DNA from: UBA1431 sp049324235
GTDB taxonomy: Bacteria > Bacillota > Clostridia > Christensenellales > UBA1431
NCBI GenBank assembly: GCA_049324235.1
Contig: JBMOLJ010000126.1
Location: 1 to 26,421, forward strand
DNA: 26,421 nt
Direction: 5' to 3'
Shown: positions 17,255 to 24,438 of the stretch, in pieces
Layout: the number at the start of each line of letters is the position of its first letter
Position numbering within the stretch: the stretch's first letter is position 1
Made by a program: the position numbers and the translations under genes
The notes under the pieces: model-generated
What the model was told of the DNA's origin: nothing
Databases searched by the model: none
Seen by the model: only the letters and a program-made list of their open reading frames with translations

Positions 17255-17281
17255 AAAAAGAAAAAAAGATGTAAATATGCT

Positions 17282-17319
17282 CCTCCGAACCGACGGAAAC
17301 GCCTGTTCGGAGGTTTTTT
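17282..17319 (+). terminator. Intrinsic terminator of the chemotaxis operon
   Basis: CCTCCGAAC (17282-17290) pairs perfectly with GTTCGGAGG (17305-17313), followed directly by six T residues (17314-17319). This is a textbook Rho-independent terminator. Confidence 0.93.
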
Positions 17320-17341
17320 GTTAATAGGTATAGGAGTCCGC

Positions 17342-17458
17342 TTATACGGGATATGTTCCGTTATGGTACGAACAGTGTGGTAATGATATTTGGCTATACT
17401 GGCTGTCCTGGGTGATTCTGTTCAGGGGATTCTTCATGAACCATGGGAAATCTTTCAT
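17342..17458 (-). pseudogene. Short ORF resembling the N-terminus of a clostridial cupin; probable gene remnant
   Basis: A 38-codon frame on the minus strand begins with ATG at 17458-17456, six nt after a strong AAGGAG (17470-17465). It begins MKDFPWFMKNPLNRI and continues DSQYSQ. From memory this resembles the start of small clostridial cupin proteins that begin with an FPxFMKNPANRI-like segment and an SSQYT-like segment. The typical continuation (GYVFDGADGSQ) is absent: the frame changes character after about 23 codons and ends at a TAA next to the chemotaxis terminator. I read it as a truncated cupin gene. It could instead be a genuine small peptide gene, since the ribosome binding site is well kept. 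Confidence 0.4.
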
Positions 17459-17556
17459 TATGCTCTCCTTTAAAAGTATTTGTTTTGTACTTGCACTTAA
17501 CTATAACACAATGTACTATATTTAGGTAGAAATCCTTTTGCCTGTTGAAGATTCAA

Positions 17557-17578
17557 CGAATATGATATTGCATATTCG
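17557..17578. promoter_or_regulatory. Operator-like inverted repeat overlapping a -35 box
   Basis: CGAATATG (17557-17564) and CATATTCG (17571-17578) form a perfect 8-bp inverted repeat with a 6-bp spacer. The right arm covers part of the -35 element of the promoter at 17568-17596. A second repeat, GTTGAA-GA-TTCAAC (17544-17557), abuts it. The size and placement fit a dimeric repressor site, but no regulator gene is adjacent. Confidence 0.5.
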
Positions 17579-17596
17579 AAGTGTTAATGCTATAAT
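17568..17596 (+). promoter_or_regulatory. Sigma-A-type promoter upstream of the dehydrogenase operon
   Basis: TTGCAT (17568-17573), a 17-bp spacer and a perfect TATAAT (17591-17596) make this the best promoter match I found in the window. It points to the dehydrogenase operon, about 455 bp downstream. Confidence 0.6.
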
Positions 17597-17618
17597 TTAC
17601 ACATTGTTTGGATAGTTG

Positions 17619-17653
17619 CTCATTGTCAAATGAGTTAATACATAATTTATAAT
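17619..17653 (+). promoter_or_regulatory. Second promoter-like element with inverted repeat
   Basis: TTGTCA (17623-17628) and TATAAT (17648-17653) are separated by 19 bp, slightly long for sigma-A. The -35 sits in the loop and arms of an inverted repeat, CTCATT (17619-17624) and AATGAG (17629-17634). It may be a second start site or a regulator site. Confidence 0.35.
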
Positions 17654-18051
17654 AGTTTACCTCTCTACAACCGAAGTTTTTGCATCAGGTTCCTTGTAAC
17701 CGGCGAATAAGTTTGAATTGCCTGCGGTGATCAATCCTTATGTACTGGTTTATTTTTCCGTATTTTTTAACATCTTTGCGCTGGCTTGAACTGAAACCCC
17801 AAATTGCATGACAGCTTTGGGCTTATTGTGTATGCATGGAAATTGTAAACCGGAAACGGAATAAAGGAGCGTTCGCGGCACGTAAAGCCTGCATCGTTTT
17901 TGAACGGATATATGAAGCGATGCATGTCTTTGTGTACGTACATAATATCCCGGGTGTGATGCCTGGGGTTAGCCAAAAGAAGCCGAATACCGAATGCATT
18001 TTACGGTGTGCGGCAACTGGGATAAATATATGTGGAGGTGGTTACAGGAGC

Positions 18052-18432
18052 ATGGCAATCAAGCGGTACATTGTCGAACTTGGGTACGGCGCCGACCTGC
18101 ATGGCGGAGATGTGACAAAAGCATCCTGCCGCGCGGTGAAAGACGCTATTTCACGAAGCTGTTTGGCCGGAATCATTGAGATGTTCGGTGTTAAAGATCC
18201 GAACATAATGATTATCAAAGTGCGAATTGGCTGTCCGTATCCCGATCAGGTGGACAAGGCGCAGGTTGCAGCGCAGATTCCGTTTGGAACCGTAGATATT
18301 GAAGTGGTTTCAGGAGGATTGGAAGCAGATGGCCTTCACCTGGCTGTTTTGGGGGAGGGCGACAAAATCGTGGTATCTAACGTGGCCTTAACAGTCTCGT
18401 TGGACGAAAAAGACCTAGGATTGAAAGGGTAA
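18052..18432 (+). CDS. Lin0512-family conserved protein of unknown function
   Basis: A 126-residue cytoplasmic protein whose opening, MAIKRYIVELGYGADLHGGD, followed by VTKASCRAVKDAIS, matches what I remember of the Lin0512 family, small proteins of about 110-120 residues with no assigned function. Two conserved Cys positions (ASCRA and RSCLAG) and an IPFGTVDIEVVSGGLEADGL segment are visible. I chose the ATG at 18052 because the family N-terminus begins there. GGAGG at 18034-18038 is rather far (13 nt), with a closer GGAG at 18047-18050 only one nt away. The frame stays open upstream to 17836, but that part looks non-coding. It is the first gene of the dehydrogenase operon, 13 bp before E1 alpha. 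The placement suggests a role connected with that complex or its substrate. Family naming is from memory. Confidence 0.75.
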   Translation: MAIKRYIVELGYGADLHGGDVTKASCRAVKDAISRSCLAGIIEMFGVKDPNIMIIKVRIGCPYPDQVDKAQVAAQIPFGTVDIEVVSGGLEADGLHLAVLGEGDKIVVSNVALTVSLDEKDLGLKG

Positions 18433-18445
18433 AGGAGGAAGAAAA

Positions 18446-19405
18446 ATGGAAATCACATCCAAGCAACTCATCGAATTCTACACAACGATGGTGAAAATCC
18501 GTCAGTTTGAGTCGAAGGCAGCGGAGCTGTTCGGAGAGGGCAAGCTCCCCGGGTTCGTTCACCTGTATATTGGTGAAGAAGCGGTGGCGACCGGCGCATG
18601 CGCCAACCTTAACGACAAAGACTTTATCACCAGCACGCACCGCGGACACGGGCACCTTATCGCCAAGGGCGGCAAGCTGGACCTGATGATGGCCGAGCTT
18701 TTCGGTAAGGCGACCGGCTATTGCAAGGGCAAGGGCGGATCCATGCACATTGCCGACGTGGGCCTCGGCATCCTCGGCGCGAACGGCATCGTGGGCGCAG
18801 GGCAGCCCATCTCCGTGGGCGCAGCTTTTGCGTGCAAATACAGGGGGACAGATAACGTTGCTGTCTGCTTCCACGGCGACGGCGCGTCCAACAGGGGCAC
18901 CTTCCATGAAGCCCTGAACTATGCTGCTGTGTACAAGAGCCCGGTCGTGTTCGTTTGCGAAAACAACATGTACGGCATCTCCAACTATCAGAAGAACCAC
19001 CAGACGGTCACCGACATCGCGGACAGAGCCGCCGCATACGGAATCCCCGGCGCCGCAGTAGACGGCAATGATGTTGTCGCCGTATACGAGGCGGTTAACG
19101 CCGCAGTCGAGAACGCGCGCAAGGGCGGCGGCCCGAGCCTGGTGGAGTGCAAGACGTGGCGTCACCGCGGCCACTTCGAGGGCGATCCCGCCACGTACAA
19201 GGATCCCAAGGAGCAGGCTGACTGGCTGGCCAAGGATCCCATTCCCCGCCTGGCGAAGAAGCTCATCGAAACGGGAGCGGCCACACAGGCTGATCTGGAT
19301 GCGATTGATGCGAGCGTTGCAGCGGAAATTGCGAAGGCAGTGGAGTTTGCCGAGAGCAGCCCGGTGCCCGATGTGAGCGATCTGCTCACCGACGTGTATG
19401 CATAA
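18446..19405 (+). CDS. acoA: TPP-dependent dehydrogenase E1 component, alpha subunit (acetoin dehydrogenase-like)
   Basis: This 319-residue subunit carries the thiamine pyrophosphate motif: GDGASN (from residue 144) and the closing VCENN about 26 residues later. Other conserved parts of the family are STHRGHGH, CKGKGGSMH and GANGIVGAGQPISVGAA. With the beta subunit it forms the alpha2-beta2 E1 that decarboxylates a 2-oxoacid, or cleaves acetoin, and passes the acyl group to the lipoyl arm of E2. The ATG at 18446 follows AAAGGAGG about 7 nt upstream. Length fits AcoA (about 320-330) better than the longer PdhA of Bacillus. Pyruvate or branched-chain 2-oxoacid specificity cannot be excluded from sequence; the acoX gene two positions downstream favours an acetoin-type substrate. 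Confidence 0.85.
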   Translation: MEITSKQLIEFYTTMVKIRQFESKAAELFGEGKLPGFVHLYIGEEAVATGACANLNDKDFITSTHRGHGHLIAKGGKLDLMMAELFGKATGYCKGKGGSMHIADVGLGILGANGIVGAGQPISVGAAFACKYRGTDNVAVCFHGDGASNRGTFHEALNYAAVYKSPVVFVCENNMYGISNYQKNHQTVTDIADRAAAYGIPGAAVDGNDVVAVYEAVNAAVENARKGGGPSLVECKTWRHRGHFEGDPATYKDPKEQADWLAKDPIPRLAKKLIETGAATQADLDAIDASVAAEIAKAVEFAESSPVPDVSDLLTDVYA

Positions 19406-19463
19406 ATCACGGAAAACTCCAGGTACAACTCAATCCATTATGTGGTGAAAGGATGAAAGTATT

Positions 19464-20435
19464 ATGACGCAAATGACATACGTTGAAGCGATGAGAGACG
19501 GCATACGTCAGGCAATGCTCAAGGATCCGAACGTATATCTCGCGGGTGAGGACGTGGGAGCATTCGGAGGCTGCTTTGGACAGGTAGCCGGTCTGTTTAA
19601 CGAATTCGGACCGAAAAGGGTTATAGATACGCCTATTTCCGAAACGGCGATTATCGGCACCGCGGTTGGCGCCGCATCCGCAGGACTCAGGCCCATTGTG
19701 GAGATCATGTTCGTTGACTTCATGGGCGTTTGTATGGATGAAATTCTCAACCAGGCAGCCAAAATGCGCTACATGTTCGGCGGCAAGGCAAAGGTACCCA
19801 TCGTGATCCGCACGCCAGCCGGCGCCGGTTTTGCCGCGGCGGCCCAGCACTCCCAAACTCTTGAGGCCTGGTTTGCGCACATCCCCGGCATGAAGGTCGT
19901 TATGCCCGGCACGCCGGCAGATGCGAAAGGCCTTATGATGGCTGCTGTTGAGGATGACAACCCCGTACTCTACATTGAGCACAAACTGCTCTTTGGCGTA
20001 CCGGGCGAAGTGCCCGACGGCGAATACACCGTGCCGATCGGCAAGGCTGCGGTATTGCGCGAAGGATCGGATGTCACCATCGTAACATGGTCGGGAATGG
20101 TGCCCAAGGCGCTTGCGGCCGCTGAGCAACTTGCTGGCGAAGGCATAAGCGCTGAAGTACTGGATCTGCGCTCCATCCTGCCTTTCGATAAAGAGGCCAT
20201 CCTGACGTCCGTTGCCAAGACTGGCCGTGCGGTCATTCTGCATGAAGCAACGCTTACCGGCGGCTTTGGCGGAGAAATCGCGGCAGTTATAGCCGACGAG
20301 GGCTTCGATTATCTGAATGCGCCCATCAAGCGCGTAACGGCGCCCGATTGCCCCGTTCCGTTCGCGCCCGGGCTGGAGCAGGCATGGATTCCCAATGAGG
20401 CGAAGGTTATTGCGGCCGTGAAAGGGATACTCTAA
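19464..20435 (+). CDS. acoB: TPP-dependent dehydrogenase E1 component, beta subunit (acetoin dehydrogenase-like)
   Basis: This 323-residue subunit is the transketolase-like partner of the alpha chain. It has the typical opening MTYVEAMRDGIRQAM, GEDVGAFGG, the PISE-TAI segment and the RTPAGAGFAAAAQHSQTLEA block that lines the active site with its histidine. The C-terminal transketolase domain includes DLRSILPFD and HEATLTGGFGGEIAA. The ATG at 19464 has GAAAGGA about 10 nt upstream. It is 58 bp after the alpha gene and 43 bp before acoX. The subunit contributes to cofactor binding and to docking of E2. Confidence 0.87.
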   Translation: MTQMTYVEAMRDGIRQAMLKDPNVYLAGEDVGAFGGCFGQVAGLFNEFGPKRVIDTPISETAIIGTAVGAASAGLRPIVEIMFVDFMGVCMDEILNQAAKMRYMFGGKAKVPIVIRTPAGAGFAAAAQHSQTLEAWFAHIPGMKVVMPGTPADAKGLMMAAVEDDNPVLYIEHKLLFGVPGEVPDGEYTVPIGKAAVLREGSDVTIVTWSGMVPKALAAAEQLAGEGISAEVLDLRSILPFDKEAILTSVAKTGRAVILHEATLTGGFGGEIAAVIADEGFDYLNAPIKRVTAPDCPVPFAPGLEQAWIPNEAKVIAAVKGIL

Positions 20436-20478
20436 TACCAGGCTGTAGTGAGGCAAACGAAAGGAACTTAAAGAAATC

Positions 20479-21471
20479 ATGAGAGTGGCTGGTATAGTTG
20501 CAAATCCCGCATCAGGCAAGGACATCCGCAGGCTGGTCGCGTATGGCACGGTATTTGATAACAATGAGAAGGTAAATATTGTAAAGCGCATATTGCTGGG
20601 GTTGGAAGCTGTCGGTATTGAAAAAACAGTATATATGCCCGATTATTACGGGATTCTCCCACGCGCATTGGATGGTTTGCGCAAGCAGCTTAAAATGTGC
20701 GTAGAACCCGTTGATATCGAGCTTACCGGCACGCAGATCGATTCCATGCATGCCGCCGAAGCCATGGCGAAATTGAACGTAGGTTGCATCGTTGTCCTGG
20801 GCGGAGACGGCACCAACCGGATGGTAGCAAAAGGTTGTGCCGATGTTCCCCTGCTCTCAGTTTCTACCGGTACGAATAACGTGTTCCCCGAAATGGTCGA
20901 GGGCACGATTGCGGGTATGGCCGCGGGCGTTGTCGCCCGTGGCCATTACGCAAATGGCGCGGTTAAGGTGGCCAAGAAGCTAATCATCCGTAAAAACGGC
21001 GCGGACGTGGACATAGGACTCGTCGATGCCGTGGTTGTTGACGGCAACTTCGTGGGATCCCGCGCAATGTGGGAGATTAGGCCGCTTATGCAGGCGGTAG
21101 TTACGAGGGCAAAAGCGAACAATATCGGAATAGCTTCCATCGCGGGCAATCTTATGCCGGTAGATACGTATGAACCCCGCGGGATGCAGGTAATTTTTGA
21201 CCCCGACAGGGAAGACATTCTCGCACCTATTGCGCCCGGGCTGATTTTGCCCGTGGGTATCAAGGAGTACAGGTATATCGGACCTGATGAACCCATACTC
21301 TTGCCGGATGCGAACTGCATCATTGCGCTTGACGGTGAGCGGGAAGTGGAAGTGCGTCGCGGAGACAGGGTGGAAATCGTGCTTTCAACCCATGGCCCGC
21401 ATGTTGTTGACATCGAGGGAGCGCTTTCCGGTGCCGTAGAGCAAAGGAACGCGCTGAAAACTGGAAAATAG
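20479..21471 (+). CDS. acoX: AcoX-like protein of the ATP-NAD kinase superfamily
   Basis: This 330-residue protein starts with VAGIVANPASGKDIRRL and has the GGDGTNR motif (Gly108-Arg114), the diagnostic ATP-binding loop of the NAD kinase/diacylglycerol kinase fold, then STGTNNVFP. AcoX proteins of this type occur in acetoin dehydrogenase operons, as in Ralstonia eutropha; their exact reaction is not established as far as I know. It may phosphorylate NAD or a small metabolite linked to the complex. It is not the housekeeping NadK, which is shorter and has a different C-terminal part. The ATG at 20479 has AAGGA at 20461-20465, a rather long 13-nt spacing. It lies between E1 beta and E2, 11 bp before the latter. 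Confidence 0.82.
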   Translation: MRVAGIVANPASGKDIRRLVAYGTVFDNNEKVNIVKRILLGLEAVGIEKTVYMPDYYGILPRALDGLRKQLKMCVEPVDIELTGTQIDSMHAAEAMAKLNVGCIVVLGGDGTNRMVAKGCADVPLLSVSTGTNNVFPEMVEGTIAGMAAGVVARGHYANGAVKVAKKLIIRKNGADVDIGLVDAVVVDGNFVGSRAMWEIRPLMQAVVTRAKANNIGIASIAGNLMPVDTYEPRGMQVIFDPDREDILAPIAPGLILPVGIKEYRYIGPDEPILLPDANCIIALDGEREVEVRRGDRVEIVLSTHGPHVVDIEGALSGAVEQRNALKTGK

Positions 21472-21482
21472 GAAGTGATTGG

Positions 21483-22700
21483 ATGGCAGTTGAAATAAAG
21501 ATGCCCAAGATGGGTTTGTCCATGACAACCGGCGTAGTCGGCGGCTGGATGAAAAAAGAAGGAGAACCCGTCGCTAAGGGCGAAAACATTGTTGAAGTAA
21601 CTACTGAAAAAATCGTAAACTCGGTTGAATGCCCTATCGATGGCGTTTTATTGAAGATCATCGCACAGGAAGGCGATGAGCTTCCCATCGGTGGCCTGAT
21701 GGGCCTGGTGGGCGATGCGTCTGAAATGGGGAGCGTGAGCGTTCCCGCTCAGGCTGAGGCCCAGGCTGCGCCTGCTCAGGCTGAGGCTCAGGCTCCTGCC
21801 GCCGCGCCTGCCCAGGTGGAGGCGAAAGCGCCGGCAGGAAAGGTAAAGATCACGCCGGTTGCGGCCAAGATGGCCAAAGAGAACGGACTGGACGTGTCTC
21901 TGATTACGGGCACCGGTCCGAACGGGCGCATTACCAAAGAGGATATCGAAGCGGCACTCGCAGCTCCGCCTGCGCCGGCTCCCGAACCGGCAGCGGCACC
22001 GGCGGCAGCAGCGGATTACGAGGTTGTGCCCTATGCCGGCATGGTCAAGGCTGTGGGTGACAACATGCTAAAAAGCTGGACCACTTCGCCGCGCGTCACG
22101 CAGTGCGTGCGTGTCGATGTATCAGAGCTTCTTGCACTCCGCAAGAAAATCAATTCGAGCATCGACGAAAGCGATAAAGTCTCTATTACGGATATGCTGC
22201 TCAAGATTACTGCCAGCGCGCTTGAGTTGCATCCTGAAATCAACGTTTCTTTACAGGGCAACGAGATCCGCAGGTACAAAGACATCCACCTTGGCTTTGC
22301 GGTAGCACTGGAAAATGGACTAATCGTTCCTGTCATCCGCAACGCGAATAAACTCAGTGTGTTGCAGATTGGCCGTGAGGCAAAACGTCTTGCAGGCCTG
22401 GCCAGGGAAAACAAACTGAGTGTAAAAGATTTCACGGGCGGTACGTTCACCCTGACCAATGTGGGCGCACAGGGTTCGGTTGACTTCTTTACACCGATCA
22501 TTAACCAGCCCGAAGCTGCCATATTGGGTATCGGGCGAACGGTGGAAATGCCGGTAGTGGTGGATGGGAATATCGTGATCCGCCCGATGATGGGACTTTC
22601 CTTCACATATGATCACCGTATACTCAACGGCACTCCCGCGGCGAAGTTCGCTGCCACATTGATGGCGTTGATTCAGAACCCGCTAAAGGCAATCCTTTAA
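21483..22700 (+). CDS. acoC: Dihydrolipoamide acyltransferase E2 component
   Basis: This 405-residue protein has one lipoyl domain (1-80; lipoyl lysine Lys43 in VTTEKIVNS), an Ala/Pro/Gln/Glu-rich swinging linker (86-119) with three PAQxEAxA-like units, and a peripheral subunit-binding domain (122-159, with GTGPNGRITKEDI). A second Ala/Pro linker (160-178) leads to the acyltransferase domain (180-405). The active-site motif is DHRILNG: His378 is present, but the usual Asp of HRxxDG is Asn382. It accepts the acyl group from E1 and transfers it to CoA. The ATG at 21483 follows AGGAAG that overlaps the acoX stop region. The family architecture is closer to pyruvate or acetoin E2 than to the alpha/beta-hydrolase type AcoC of Pseudomonas. 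No E3 gene is linked. Confidence 0.88.
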   Translation: MAVEIKMPKMGLSMTTGVVGGWMKKEGEPVAKGENIVEVTTEKIVNSVECPIDGVLLKIIAQEGDELPIGGLMGLVGDASEMGSVSVPAQAEAQAAPAQAEAQAPAAAPAQVEAKAPAGKVKITPVAAKMAKENGLDVSLITGTGPNGRITKEDIEAALAAPPAPAPEPAAAPAAAADYEVVPYAGMVKAVGDNMLKSWTTSPRVTQCVRVDVSELLALRKKINSSIDESDKVSITDMLLKITASALELHPEINVSLQGNEIRRYKDIHLGFAVALENGLIVPVIRNANKLSVLQIGREAKRLAGLARENKLSVKDFTGGTFTLTNVGAQGSVDFFTPIINQPEAAILGIGRTVEMPVVVDGNIVIRPMMGLSFTYDHRILNGTPAAKFAATLMALIQNPLKAIL

Positions 22701-22730
22701 CCGAATATATTGGAAAGGAAGTATGGAAAA

Positions 22731-23036
22731 ATGGCATTGAAGGCAGCGTTCATATTCGTTGCGCCGGCGGCAGATGCGAACAAGCATCGATCCATTGTGG
22801 AAACCCAAGAAGTTACATTGATTTCGGTGGGCGTGGCAGACTATGCTTCGGCTGAGGCTGCGGCGAAGGCCCTGGTGGATGAAGGCGTGGTAGCACTCGA
22901 ATTGTGCGGCGGATTCGGCGTTGAAGGAACGGCACGCATCAAGCGTGCGGTGGGAGATAAAGCGGCTGTTGGCGTCGTCCGTTTCGACATACACCCCGGA
23001 ATCGGCAACCAAAGCGGAGATGCCCTTTTCGGATAA
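22731..23036 (+). CDS. DUF6506-family conserved protein of unknown function
   Basis: A 101-residue protein beginning MALKAAFIFVAPAADANKHR, with a LCGGFGVEGTARIKRAVG segment and a GVVRFDIHPGIGNQSGD ending. From memory this matches the DUF6506 family; no function is assigned. The pattern of a strand, a VALELCGGFG turn and a VRFDIHPG end suggests a small alpha/beta fold, which is an inference. The ATG at 22731 is preferred over the in-frame TTG at 22710 because AAGGAA (22716-22721) lies between them. It is the last gene of the dehydrogenase operon, 30 bp after E2 and 10 bp before the perfect terminator. It therefore belongs to the operon and probably serves its pathway. Confidence 0.75.
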   Translation: MALKAAFIFVAPAADANKHRSIVETQEVTLISVGVADYASAEAAAKALVDEGVVALELCGGFGVEGTARIKRAVGDKAAVGVVRFDIHPGIGNQSGDALFG

Positions 23037-23046
23037 ATCTATTCAC

Positions 23047-23086
23047 AAAAAACAGGAATGCCCTGAAAAGGGCATTCCTGTTTTTT
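23047..23086 (+). terminator. Intrinsic terminator of the dehydrogenase operon
   Basis: A perfect 17-bp stem (23047-23063 with 23070-23086) has a 6-nt TGAAAA loop, GC-rich core AGGAATGCCC/GGGCATTCCT, and six A residues opposite six T residues. The symmetry allows termination in both directions. Confidence 0.95.
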
Positions 23087-23447
23087 GGATACAGCAAAAA
23101 TAACCCCCCGGATGTGCCCGGGGGAGGGAAGAACTTTAGCTACAAGTCTCCAATGCTAACATGATGCGGGTTTGGCAACCGCATCAAGCAAAGGTGGCCG
23201 TCAAAAGAAATACAGTTTGGAATGTAAATATCACATAGCATTCACGCCAAAGTTCAGGAGACGGGTAATCTATGGAAAATTAAGGAAGGCATACATATTT
23301 TGGTGAGAATACCTCGCAAAGGACAATGTGTCGGATATAACGGGATACTTAAAAGTAAAAAGTCAGCTAACAATATTCGGGTAAGCATGCGAATTTCAAG
23401 TACTGTCGGAAAACCGCTACGAATATGAGATAAAAAAGGAGACGCAT
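23087..23447. other. Intergenic region before the XdhC-like remnant
   Basis: No gene is supported here. CCCCCGG (23105-23111) pairs with CCGGGGG (23118-23124), and GATGCGG (23163-23169) pairs with CCGCATC (23179-23185); neither hairpin has a T tract. The stretch 23200-23430 is AT-rich. I see no known riboswitch. A binding site AAAAGGAG lies just before the ATG at 23448. Confidence 0.45.
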
Positions 23448-24438
23448 ATGATCCATTTGTACAGGGACATCGTTTCGCTGCTTAAAGAGGGCCAGAGCTT
23501 CGTGCTGGCTACCATCATCAGCGAGGACGGGTCTGCGCCGCGTTCGGCGGGCGGGAAAATGGCTATACTGCCCGATGGCTCCATACGCGGCACGATAGGC
23601 GGCGGGAAGCTGAAGGGTGCAGCCATGGAACGCGCGCGCGATGTCTTTGAAACCCGGCAGCCCGTCATTTACCCGTTTAACCTCTCTGCCAATGATGCGG
23701 CGGGAGCCGATATGATTTGCGGGGGTGCGGGCGAGATACTGCTCGATTACATTGACTCAGGTGAGCCGGACAACCTTGCGGTCTTTACCGCGCTGGTGGA
23801 AGAAATGGAAGCACGCAGCAAGTCGTACCTGGTATGCGTGGTGGACAAACGCCCTGGTGCAAAAAAAGCGCGGCAGCTGTGCTTCGTCAGGCCGGACGGC
23901 ACGCTGGCCGGTTCGCTCGAGGGTGAACCGGTCCTGCTTGAAAAGCTGCAGGGTCCGTACCGCTCATCAGCATCCACGGCGACGCACTCGACGGCATGCG
24001 CATCTTTATCGAGCCGGTCCACACGGGCGGCACGCTCTATATCTTCGGCGCAGGGCATGTCGCGCGCGAGGTTGCGGCCGTCGCCGACAGGGTGGGGTTC
24101 ACGACGGTCGTACTGGATGACCGCGCCAGTTTGCCAATCGCAAGCGTTTCCCGAATTCCGAGGTAATTGTGCTCGACTCCTTTGATAACGTGTCCGTCCG
24201 TGTCCGGGGCGCAAATTGTTTTGCCGATGTGATTCAGGGAATTACCAACGCGCGGCTGGCCAATCCCCCGCGGTTCAGCTTTGAAAGCGACGGACTGTGC
24301 GCATGCGAATGGATGAAGGACTCCATGGTGATGACGACGGTCTCAAAGCTCCGTCCGGTTGAAGGATATACGCATAAAGAAATTCTGGATATGGATGGCG
24401 AAAGGCTGTTTTTTCGTACTGTTCGGGAAGAGGGATGA
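23448..24438 (+). pseudogene. Broken XdhC/CoxI-family gene (two frameshifts, foreign or missing 3' part)
   Basis: The first 170 codons encode a good XdhC/CoxI N-terminal domain, with SAPRSAGGKMAILPDGSI, GTIGGGKLKGAAME and the MICGGAGE motif. XdhC proteins help insert or sulfurate the molybdenum cofactor of xanthine dehydrogenase-like enzymes. Near 23954-23960 a missing base moves the coding sense by one frame: HTGGTLYIFGAGHVAREVAA, the XdhC Rossmann motif, is in the new frame. Near 24130-24133 a second missing base shifts it again, to ANRKRFPNSEVIVLDSFDNV. After that, where a TRGHLHD-like segment and about 90 residues of Rossmann domain should follow, an unrelated 80-residue tail is read to a TGA at 24438. 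As written, the unshifted frame ends at 24185. The ATG at 23448 has a strong AAAAGGAG. Sequencing error could explain the shifts but not the missing domain. Confidence 0.65.

Larger units (their letters stand above)
17459..18051. other. Regulatory and leader region upstream of the dehydrogenase operon
   Basis: Roughly 0.6 kb with no supported gene. It is AT-rich between 17470 and 17660 and contains two promoter-like elements and three short inverted repeats, annotated separately. The downstream part (17660-18040) has an open frame that joins the next gene in phase but shows no protein features and no good start site. CCCAAA and TTTGGG near 17797-17820 can form a small hairpin. A leader of about 450 nt is implied if the best promoter is used. 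Confidence 0.5.

Noticed and set aside
17836..18051. N-terminal extension of the Lin0512-type frame
   Set aside because: The family N-terminus starts at 18052; the extension has no protein-like features and its ATG at 17836 has no binding site.
17321..18051. Sigma-54 promoter expected for an AcoR-controlled acetoin operon
   Set aside because: I found no convincing TGGCAC-N5-TTGCA element; the best match is a sigma-A promoter.
23101..23190. Molybdenum cofactor riboswitch upstream of the XdhC remnant
   Set aside because: Two simple hairpins are present but none of the conserved Moco RNA segments I know can be recognised.
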